Positions 48,520 to 58,419 of a stretch of 64,000 nt of DNA are shown one piece after another. Below the pieces are notes generated by a model. It ran no database searches, was not told where the DNA came from, and saw nothing but the letters and a program-made list of their open reading frames with translations. The position numbers and the translations under genes are program-made. Location: NCBI GenBank assembly GCA_025917655.1, contig CP084619.1:3949001-4013000 (forward strand). Reading direction: 5' to 3'. Position 1 is the stretch's first letter; each line of letters starts with the position of its first letter. This stretch comes from Chlorella sorokiniana. Taxonomy: Eukaryota; Chlorophyta; Trebouxiophyceae; Chlorellales; Chlorellaceae.

Positions 48520-50332
48520 ATGCCGTCGCCGTCGCCGCCCCATTTTCACGCCATGCCCGAGGGGCATGCAAGTCTCATCGAACTGCCAGATGATGTTTTG
48601 CTGCGGGTTGTCAGCTTAGTATCTTTCCACGAGCGCCTGCACCTGGCGCTGGTATGCCGCCGCCTGCGTGCGCTCAGCGAGCGACCCAGTGAGCTGTGGG
48701 CGCGAGGTGCTAGGCCACGTCCAGTATGCTGGGGCAGGCCTGCCTGGCGCAGCAGAGCGCGGCACGGCTGCCCTGCGATCTTTCCACAGGTGGGATGCTA
48801 AGCTTCCCTGTGCACGCTGCATGGCATAGCGTCACTGCCTGTTGCCTTGCGCGGCCAGCAAAGGGCTGGCAGGTTCTTGTAGGTGGCTTGAGAAGCGGCT
48901 GGCTGGAGTGGAGGTGCTGCGCTTCACCATGCCTGTGCCAGACCCCGAGTATGCACTGCAACTTCCATACGACTTGCTTCCCTCATTGACGGCAGCGGCA
49001 AATGGCGCCCCGCTTCCGCTGGCCGAGCTGCATGTTGCGTGGGAGGGCAGCTTGATGCTGGCCTGCGCCGATGCTGGGCAGGCAGCTGTGGCAGCCTTGC
49101 CCAACCTACGCATGATGCTCCTGACTCATTGCAACATCCTGGTCGACGCTGGGGTGCAAATGCCGGCCCTCCTCGACTTTGGCCTCATCCGCGGCTCCCT
49201 GTCCGGCCCCATGTACTCCAACTGGCTGCCCACCAGCCTGACTGGCCTGTGCCTGTCGGCCTCTGGCCTGCAGCGGCTGCCCTGCGCCAGGCTGTCGAGC
49301 CATACCAACCTTTGCAGGCAAGCGAGTCTGCTGGGATTGCGACTTGCGTCTCCTATAACACATTTGGGTTCTACGAGGCCCCTGTGTACACTGCAGCCTG
49401 GTCATTGACCATAACTTTTGGCTGCCTGACGGGCTGGATGGCCTCACGTTTTCAACGGGCCGCCTGCAAGAGCTCAATCTCAGGTGAGGGACCAGCTGCA
49501 TGCTGCCTGGACGGCAGGTAATGGCTTCTGCCGCCGCGCTGCCTGGCTGACTGGCTCCCATCTCCGTGTGCGCTTTGCAGTGAATGCCACCTTGCGAGCG
49601 TGCCAGCCGCCATCGCCTCCATGACTCGCCTGCGCGTTCTGTACATGCACGACGTCGGTGTTGACCTGGGTGGAAGCCACCCCAGCTGGGAGGCGCTCCG
49701 GCCCCTTGAGTAGCTGCAGTTCCTCTCCATCAGTGGCAACGGTTTTGAAACGCTGCCGCCATCCGTAACAGCTCTGAAAAGTCTGCAGGCGAGGAAAAGA
49801 TATGTTCTGCCGGCAGAACCCCAAGAACGTGCTCCAGCTGTTTTGCAGACATTGAAAACTTGGACGCTGCATGCAGGCTCTTCACTTGGAACATAATAGG
49901 TTGGGAAATGTGCCTCGCAAATTGGCCTGCCTCCCGTCCTTGCGAGAACTTGTGCTGGACTGGGAGACAGCGCTGTTCAGCATCGCTGCCCTCAGCCATG
50001 CCACGCGTTTGAGTCGTCTAGTCCTGGATTTACCTACAGATGACACCGTTATTTTAGTGAACATCATCCTTATGGAAATGCAACCAGGGGCAGGCTTCAA
50101 GGAGCAGCTGGTTCAGCTGGCAACAATGCATGGCCTTCGGCTTGTCCAGTTCACATCAACCGGTTTGGTAGGAACTCGTTTGCAGCGTTCTTTGAACACT
50201 TTGTGGAGGGAGCTTGCCATTCGCTCCCCAAAGCTGGTTGTGGAGCAAGTGCCAGACACCAATGTGGGTTGGACGTTGAACCGCCTGCTGCCCAAGCTTC
50301 CGCATAACCACGCCTTGATGCTGCTGCAATGA
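48520..50332 (+). CDS. F-box / leucine-rich-repeat protein
   Basis: The start at 48520 precedes an F-box (SLIELPDDVLLRVVSLVSF, then HERLHLALVCRRLRALS), which in other proteins binds SKP1 in SCF ubiquitin ligases. Later exons are LRR-like: LAGVEVLRFTMP, PLAELHVAWEG, LPNLRMMLLTHCNILVDAG, LTGLCLSASGLQRLPCARL, LTFSTGRLQELNLR, MTRLRVLYMHD, LQFLSISGNGFETLPPSVTA, ALHLEHNRLGNVPRKLACLP, and a non-repeat C-terminus ending at the stop 50330-50332. Introns are short; the one after 49318 seems to use a GC donor. An in-frame TAG at 49711-49713 lies between PLE and LQFLSIS, inside an otherwise well-kept repeat. It may be a read error, a true nonsense change, or a sign that the exon is spliced differently. 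The exon structure around 48700-48880 is unresolved. The substrate is unknown. Confidence 0.8.
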
Positions 50333-50624
50333 CTGGCTGGAACACCAGCGCCGGCCCATGTTTTATTTGGTTTATTACATTGAGATTGATCCGCTGTACT
50401 GCTGTACAAAGCTTAAGTAAAACCAGGGGCTGCGCACAATATTCAAGTGGGGGAGGGCAGGCGGGTGGGGTGGCGGCCTACCTGGGGTGCCAGCCTGCTG
50501 CGGCGCATGCTTTGTGCGAGATCATCCCTGCTGGGGTGCGTGCTGCGCCGCTGGCGGCGAAGAGCGCCACCGAGCTCTCCCTCCAACATTCCAGAAACTA
50601 CTGAGAGGCTTGGCACCCATAACG

Positions 50625-52072
50625 ATGCTTGCTGTGCGCCCCCGTATGCTCTCCGTGCGGGCTGCCGCCTCTACTAGCACCGCAGCAGCTCCCAGCAGAA
50701 CCCTTGCGCTCAATATTACTAAACGCACCCTCATCGACTCAAATGGCGGCCGCGCAGTGCGCAACGTGGATGGCGACGTATATGAGGTGGGGGAGCGGTG
50801 ACAGAAAGCGTGGCGCTTGCATGCTTTTAGGGACTTTTGCAGCACGCTACGAGAATGTGCTTGTCTATGCTCCACTTTTATTGGCTGTGGGAGGCCCTCG
50901 CCGACTCCTCTGCCTGTTTTCTCTGTGCAGGTGGTGTATGAGGCATCAAACGACTCTATCAAGGTGATTGCAGTGCTACTTTCATCGCAGAACGCCTGCG
51001 CCTGCTGAGGCACAGATGCCAACGCTGCCACCTGTTGCGTCAAACCCCAGCCGCCTGCTTCTAGAGCTTTATGCAAACTGTCTTGAGGGCTGCCTAATCC
51101 AACCGCACACTTTCTATATTCCCCAACAGGTGATCTGCAAGGGCCAGCTGAAGGAGTATTCCACGCTGGTGGGCAAGGACAGCCGGATCGCCATTGACCT
51201 CGACTCGGCCACCCCCATCGCCGGCGGCACCCCTCCTTTGAGCAGCTGCAGGTGGGTGGGCCGGCTGCCGCAGCCAAGCTTGCGGGCAACCGGCAACCCT
51301 CCTTCGTGCAGCAGCAGCACCCGACGGGTGCTCCTCGCCCGCCCTCCCCGCCTGCTGCAGTCCGTCCTCAGGTTCCAGGGCCCGGGCCCCGAGGCCATCA
51401 ACGGCCGCATCGCCATGCTGTCCTTCCTTGGCGTCGCCGCCGTGGAGCTGGCCACCGGCCGCGGCTTCCTGGAGCAGGCGGCCAGCCCCGCTGGCGCCGC
51501 GTCCGCGCTCGCGCTCATGGCTGCGGTGACCGCCGCCAGCCTGGCGCCCGCGCTGCTGGGAAAGGTGCCCGTCGACCGCGCCTTCCCCTCCGTGAACGAC
51601 TCCTACCCCAACACCCAGCTGCCCTACGTGTGGACCGCGGTGAGCCTGGGGCTGCGGCATGCCGCCTCCGCCTGCTTGCTGCCTGCCGCCCTGGGCACCC
51701 GCGCCGGCTGCTGCCGTGGCACAGCCGGTCGCGCAGCTTGGGCTGACCGCCCCTCTCTCCCGTCCGGCTGACCACCCCTCTCCTCCGCCCCTCCCCCTGC
51801 AGCTGGGCGAGACGATCAACGGCCGCGCGGCCATGGTGGGCCTGGTGGGCCTCCTGGTCAACGAATTTGTGCGCGGCGCGCCCTCTTCTGAGGCAGCACC
51901 CACTCTTTTGGGTATGGCCCGCTGCCCTGAGGCGCCTCTTCAGGCCCCAAGCACGCGCCATGCCACCCCTCCCATGTATGCGGCTGTACGCCACACACCG
52001 CGACGTCGCCTCCCAACGCCCAAACACCCATTGCAACCATGCATACTCGCGCCCAAAGACATCTTATTCTGA
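50625..52072 (+). CDS. ELIP-like light-harvesting-related protein, three membrane helices
   Basis: Five exons join in frame: 50625-50786, 50931-50963, 51130-51251, 51372-51639 and 51803-52072 (284 residues as read). A plastid transit-like N-terminus (MLAVRPRMLSVRAAASTSTA) and a basic soluble part precede helix 1, GPEAINGRIAMLSFLGVAAV, helix 2, ALALMAAVTAASLAPALL, and helix 3, GETINGRAAMVGLVGLLVNE. Helices 1 and 3 carry the chlorophyll-binding ExxNGRxAM motif. This three-helix layout is that of early light-induced proteins, which bind pigments in thylakoids and protect against excess light. The C-terminus after NEFVRGAP looks unnatural for the family. If the C run at 51881-51883 were one base longer the protein would end GAPLF with a stop near 51891, so the true end may be there. 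Confidence 0.9.
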
Positions 52073-52613
52073 AACAAGACCCTTTTGTTGGCTGCCATCC
52101 CAGCCAGCCCTCTGGTACGTGGGCATGCATGCTTCGCCTGCACCGACCCATCCGGTGACGCGGCCATTCCGCTCACCCCCTCCACATGTCTGTGTTCGCA
52201 CCCTTCATGAATACATTCCTGTTTTCCTGTCCGGCGTGTTACCGTCCCTCTGCGTTTCATTCTAGCACATACTCTCTGGCCATTCACTTCTGTCATGCTA
52301 CAACATTTCGTTTTGAGCCCGCGCGGGCTCATGGATAGTGCGTCTGCGCGGCATTGCCTTGACCAAGCCAGCATGCTGGGGCTGTGTAAGGCCTTCTGCT
52401 TCCTTGTGTAAGGCCTTCTGCTTCTGCCAGCCACATGGGTCCTAGACCCCTGTGGCAGAACAAAGAGGGGTGACAACAACAACGCTGAACAACGATAATG
52501 CCAAGTCGGGTCTTTGACGAGCCTTGCCCGCAATCACGAGCAGGATATGGAGTCACTGGCTGTCCTGGTCAACAGTGCCGGTCCTTGATGCCCTTCTTAT
52601 TCCCACTACCCGC
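52073..52613. other. Convergent gap between ELIP-like and SUVH genes
   Basis: Shared 3' flank of two tail-to-tail genes. Apart from the TGTAA-bearing tandem repeat I see nothing in it. Confidence 0.5.
52383..52426. repeat. 22-bp tandem repeat, two copies, each with TGTAA
   Basis: Two near-identical 22-bp units start at 52383 and 52405, downstream of the ELIP-like gene. Each holds a TGTAA (52385-52389 and 52407-52411), the usual green-algal poly(A) signal, so the repeat may supply two alternative 3' ends for that gene. Confidence 0.8.
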
Positions 52614-55600
52614 TTAGTCATCTGAAGATGTCGCCGCCCTGCTGCTAGATGCTGGTGCTGCCGCTGCCGCTGCCAAGGGGCAGGCTGTGGGCGAGTCTGC
52701 CACTGGCGCCGTGGCGGCCCGCGGGATGCGCTGCGAGATGCAGTCGGCAGCGCCGCACTTGCAGCCGCCCCGGAACCCCGCGGCGTAGGCCTCCCCGTAG
52801 TCCAGCGTCAGCTCGGTCATGGGGGCGATGTTGTCTGCGCGCATAAGGCAGGCCAGCCCCGTGCTTCCTCTCAAGCCTGCGCTCAAAGACCTGCCCTGAA
52901 GCATTCGGCTGCAGAGATTCCACCCTGCCAAGTAGCAGCAAGCGGCAGCAGTACTTCCCAACCCACCTGAGGCGAAGATGCAGATCTTGGGGCAGCGCGT
53001 GTCGTGGTGCGTGTCCAACACCGGCTGCACAAAGCAGTTTGGGGCGCACGAGTGGTTGAGGAAGGCGCCCACGTTGCGTTTGCGCAGCCCGCAGGCCACA
53101 AACTCGGCGCGGGAGGTGCTGTAGGGGGATGGGGAGGAGGGGGAGGCAGGGGAGGGGGCAGGGCATTAGAGTTGGAAGCCAGGCAGGCAGCAGGTGCACG
53201 TGTGCCTGCCAGGCCGCCCTTGCGCGACGTTGCACGCAGCCGCCCGGTCGCGGGGCGGCGCAGTTGCGCCCCTGCTGCTGCCCTCACTCGGGCACCGCCT
53301 TCTCTGAGCCGTCCCAGTTGGTGTCGGGTCGGGGCCCCATGTCAAAGGTGTACTCCGCGTCCTGCTCCTCCACGGTGCGCACCTGCGGGGCGGCAGGGGG
53401 CTTGGCGTGTGTTGTGTTGTGGGTGTGTGTGTGTGTGTGTGTGGGGGCGCGCGATGACACGTGCGGAGGTGCCCCACTCGAAGCACGATGGGGCAGAAAG
53501 GGCCAGGGCAGGCAGTTGCTGTGCATGCAGGAACGCGGAGCCTGGCAGCAAGAGCGTGGCGTGCTGGCGTGCCTGGCAGCAGCAGCAGCCGGCTCCAGAA
53601 GCATGGCTGGCCAAGCGCCGGCCACGGCCCCTCCTCCCCGTACAAACACACACACACCGCCCCCACCCCCACCCCCACGGCTCACCAGCTGCTCGTGCTC
53701 CGCTGCGTCATACACTTGGGCCAGGTAGGTGCACACGTAGCCGTGCTGCGGGATCATGTCCAGGAGCGCACGCCCCAGCCGCGGCCGTTCCCCGTCTTGA
53801 ACAACTCGAGGCGGTAGCGGGAGGGGCGCTGCGTCACCGCCTGCGCCATGCGTGCACAAAGGGCTCAATCAAAGAACATTGACCGACATGCAAGCCTGGC
53901 CATGGCATCAAAGGTGGACATCGGGAGGGCCAGGCAGAGGGCGATCTACAGAGGCTGCAGGGCCGCTGGGTTCAATGCATCATGCCAGGAGGGCAAGATC
54001 GCAATCTTTCCCGCAGCCCCTGCATCCCCCAGCTGATGCTACCTGCGAGCACTTGTCGCCGTGCGGGCAGCCTGCCCAGCCAGAGCATTCGTAGACCATG
54101 GGCTGCGGGTGGAACAGCTGGCCCTTGTCGTTGTAAGGGATGCCCTGCAGTAAAAGTTGAGCGGGACAGGCGGTACTGGAAGCCTGGCAGGCACAGCTGC
54201 CGGGCCATGGCAGCACCCCGGCTGGGCTCGTGCACTTGCTGCCTCATCTCATTCTTCGGGCAAGGCGACATGGCGACATGGGAGCTGCTTTCTGTAGTCC
54301 ATTCCATTGCAGCGGGGCCTCACGTGGTTGAGCTCCCGCAGGTATCCGTGAGGGTTGTCCCGGAAGCGCGGTGGAAGCTCCGCGGCGCGCAGCTGCCCGG
54401 CCGTGCCCGCGGCCCTGCCCACGAATTCGTACCGAGTGATGTACTGCACGCTGGGGCGGTACCCCTGGTTCCGCAGCTGGTTGCTGCAGGAGGGGATCGG
54501 GGGCAGCCCAGCACTTGGATGAAAGCAAGTTCTGGGGGAGCAGTGCCAGCGGCGGAGGGAGCACGGCACGGAAAACAGAGCAGGGGCCAGCAGCGAGGGC
54601 ATGGTGCTCCAGGCTGCCTTGGCTGCGTGCATGCTGTGCAGGCCTCGCCGCGTCTCACATGCGCTCCTGGTTGATGCCCCTCATGACTTTCCCCGCCAGT
54701 TGATTCTCCTCCACAACATGCTCCAGGCCTTCAGGGGTGAAGAAAGGCATGAGATGGAGCAGCAGCCAGCAGCGTGGCAGAGCAGCACACGCGCAGGCTG
54801 GACGGCCACTAGCGTGGGAAGGAGGGCACCCACAAAGGGGGCTCCGCGGGGCCAGCGTGTGTGGGCAGCGCAGGCCCACCTGTGCAGGCGGGGATGTCGC
54901 CCTGCGGCTGGTGGTGGTCGCCGTGCGCGATCCAGGTGTCGTCCACAGCAGCGATAGGGGACGCCTCCTGGCCGCCTGCGAGGATACGCCCAGCTCAAGC
55001 CAACGAATCACATCCGGCCCTGCCAAAGCGGCCTGGCTGCGGTGTGCAGCCGCCGCCCCGCTTCCTGGCGGCTGCCCCGGCAAGCGCAACCGCAGCTTCT
55101 CTGCCAGCATGCTCGGAGATCGACAGCCTGGCTCACGCGATATGTCCAGGTCCACCACCCCTGGCCGGTTCTGCGGCTTCACGTCCCGCTTGGCTGCGAT
55201 GGTGCCCCACTTGACGCGCTGCACACGGGGACGGCCACAGCATGCTCAGCACGACAGGCGCAAGCGCAACGCAGCTCTCAACAACCAAACCCACGCAACA
55301 GCGTCTGCTGAGCCAATGCTGAGCCACAGCCCACCTCTGAAATGAGCGGGCCCTGGCCTGGGCGGCGCCTCAGCAGGAACTGGTAGATGAGCGTGTTCTC
55401 CTGGCCCTTGACGTGGCGGTACGCAACCACGTCGTACTGCCGGAAGGAGAGGGGAATGGGACAAGAAACGCAGTGGGCAGGCGCTGTCAAGCTTGGGCCT
55501 TGCCTTCAGCGCATCATGCAGCTGCAAGCGTGCTGGGCCCAGCCAGGGCAGCCCACCAGGCCGTCGTAGACGTATGCGCAGCCATAGTGGCCCAGCTCGT

Positions 55601-58075
55601 CCTTCTGCTTACGCGTCACCCGCACCGGGACCCCCAGCTGCGGACCAGCGGGCAGGAGTGGGTGGGGTGTCGGGTGTGGGTGGGGAGGGCGGCGGGCGAG
55701 GCGCACAAAAGGAAGTGTGGTGCCATCTGCTGTTCTCAGGTGCTGCACAGAGTGAGGAGGAGGGCTCGCCTGGATGTTGCCCATGAGGGCGGCATTGCCA
55801 CGGTGCAGCTTCTGGTCCGCCACCTGGTTGCGCTTGTGCAGCAGGTCGTTGCCGCCCTCGCCTGCAGGGGGCGCACCACACCACATCAAGCTGAGGCCTG
55901 CGGTGGCAAAAGAAGCAGCAAAAACGACATGTTTATCCACAAGCTGCAAAGCCCCCACAGCGCACCGGTGTACCACAGAGTGCTGCCATCATCGCAGTCA
56001 TCCTGGTACCAGCCGCTGACCATCACGCTAGTCGCAAACTGTGGTGGCAGGAACCACAGGCAAGGCTGGAAGGTTAGGGACGAGTGGGGGCGGGAGCTGC
56101 CCTGCAGCAGAGGGCGCTTACCGGCGGGCACCCCTTCCCCGCCTTCTCTGCCGGCACGTAGTCGATGCCCGCGATGGGCGGGAAGTGCAGCCCCATGCAG
56201 CTGATCTCGGCGCGGCTGTAGGCCCTGCACACGGCGCATACGACGGTCGCCGGCAGCATTGAAGGGGTGAGGGAAGGCACCATGCAACCCCCTTGTCCGT
56301 TTCACTACAACTTGCATAACAAGCTGGCCAGTCCCAGGCTTGATTCGCGCGCCTGCAGCTGCATGGGCATCTCACCGGCCATTCACGTCCCAACCAGGGT
56401 AGTGCCCTGCCACCTTGGGGTCCCGCACAGCCAGCCCATCAGCCTTGACCAGATGCTCGGCGGTTCTGTGGGGGCGATTGGATGGGAGCAGGGGAGCCAT
56501 GATGGGTCAACCTGTGTGTAGACCATTCCTGGTTTGCAGCGAGAGTCTGGCTTAGCAAGCAGACAGCGGCCGGCTGCAGGCAGCCTTGCGCAGCTGTCCC
56601 ACCTGTCTGGGCGGTTGGCTGGCCGCGGAAGCTTGCCCAGCATGCCCTCCGCCTTCAACTGGGCAAGCACCGCCTCCACACGCTTCTTCTCCTCCGGCTC
56701 CGCCTGCAGCAGGTCAACACCAAGAGAGAGAAGGAGGAAATTATGGAGGCTCTCCTTCTGCTGCAGAACCAAGCGCACTGCCATGCCAGCCTGTTGAGGA
56801 GCAGTTTGGCAGCGAACTTCAGACTGGCGCATCCCGCCCGATGCCTGCTGCTGTGACACAGCAGCATGCTCACGCGGATGAGGTACTTGGTGTACGCGCG
56901 CTGCACGGTGCGCATGCGGTTGACCGCCGCCGCCGACAGGTCGAGCTCGTCATGCACCGCCCACTGGAAGCCCTCCAGGCAGCGCCACGGCTCCACCCCT
57001 GCCAGCGTGGCAGCATGCGCAGCGTCAGGAGCAGCTGCCGGGAATGCAACGCACCCAAGGGAGAGCTGAGCATGCACAGCCCAGGGCTCACCTCGCTTGT
57101 ACACATACTCCTGCCCTGCCTTGGGCAGCGGCAGCTCAATCGCCGGGCCCGCCGCCTTCCTCTGTTGCTGCTTCTTGGCACCGCCCCCTGCGTCCGCAGC
57201 ATCCTCCGCTGCCTTTCGCTTCTTGCCACTGGCCGGCTTGCCGGCCGGCGGCGCCGCTTTGCTGCTGCTGCCCTTGCTGCTGTTGCCCGTCCCTTTCGAT
57301 GTTCCCTTGATTCTGGGCTTTGGCTTGGCCTGCACTGCTGTTGGACAGCTGTTCTCCACTTCCTGTTCAGTCTTTCCCTTGCGAACCATCCCTTCCTCTG
57401 CCGCTGGGAGCCGCTTGCTTGGCTTTCCATCACGCTTACTCGCTGGCTTAAGAGCCTGCTCACTGGCTGCTACTGCCAGCTTGCTGCCTTTTCTCCCAAT
57501 GTCTGGCAGCTGGGTCTCCTTGTCGCGTTTGGCCTGCTTCGCCTTCGCCGGCGGCTCGGCTGCTATTGGCGGCGCTTGCTGGGCAACAACCTGCTTCGCG
57601 TCCTCTGCAGCAGCGCGGCGCATCAGAGCACTGAGCTCCTCCCAGTCCACTTCCTCCTGGTCATCATCCTCGTACGTTATCTGGTACCTGCAAGCCCAGG
57701 CATGCACAGTAGCAAAATAAAAAGTAGTGGCCTGCAGGCGGGGGCCAGATGGCGGCAGATGTTCTCAACATGGCAGGGCTACCGCATCTGCGTACCATTG
57801 GGTGCGCCGAGATACGGCTGTGACTTTGCCGCGAAAGGGGCGCAGGACGCCCGTCGCCTCATCCACAAAGTCTTTGACCACTGCTGCTCCTTTGAGCTTG
57901 CTGCGGGCGGGCGGCGGCGGGGGCTGCACTTTCTGTCGCCGCCTGCTGCTTCACCAACGGCCTCCTGTCCGGGTATCGAACTCGCAAACCTTTCGATGGT
58001 GCCTATGGGCAGGACAGCACGGGAACAAGAACTGTGAACGCCTGGTTTCGGAGGGGCTGCACAGGACGGATGCAT
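52614..58075 (-). CDS. SUVH-type SET-domain histone methyltransferase with SRA domain
   Basis: Such enzymes bind methylated DNA through SRA and methylate histone H3, usually at K9, to silence chromatin. The N-terminus (ATG 58075) leads to VKDFVDEATGVLRPFRGKVT and WYQITYEDDDQEEVDWEELS, a Tudor-like pattern, then a Lys-rich linker with nuclear-signal-like KKRKAAED. The SRA part has MGLHFPPIAGIDYV, ATSVMVSGWYQDDCDD, VADQKLHRGNAALMGNI, YVYDGL and FLLRRRPGQGPL. Pre-SET has GIPYNDKGQLF and MVYECSGWAGCPHGDKC. SET has NGRGWGVRSW, MIPQHGYVCTYL, the cofactor motif FLNHSCAPNC and ELTLDYGEAY. Post-SET is CKCGAADC. Catalytic motifs are intact. The frame slips at the G run 57919-57923 and at 53760-53761, each as if one base were missing. 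The stop TAA is at 52616-52614. Residue specificity is inferred from the family. Confidence 0.92.
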
Positions 58076-58419
58076 CTCCCCGGATCAGAAAGCGAAATCA
58101 ATCCGTGATCACATTGTTTCTTTTGTGAGCCGCGGGGAGAAGCAAGGGCGCTCATCTCGACGACATTTCTGGCCGCAGAGGTCCTCGAATTGAGCTATGC
58201 GGGGCTGGACGACTAAATGGCATTCAAAGAGCATCAGCAAATTCTGTGATCAGCCCGGAAAGCGCATGATTTGAGGCGAACCTTCAAATTTTGACAGCCT
58301 GGCAACTTCGCCGGCTCCCTTCCTCCTGGAGCCCTCTTGGACGTAACAGCCGAAGGGACGTGCGCCCTACATTTCCACACGCCTTACTTCGATCGGCGCA
58401 CTGGCGATCAGTTGCGGCA
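58076..58419. promoter_or_regulatory. Divergent promoter region between SUVH and ARC6-like genes
   Basis: The 344-bp spacer lies between two outward start codons and is richer in A+T than the genes. No defined box was recognised. Confidence 0.5.
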
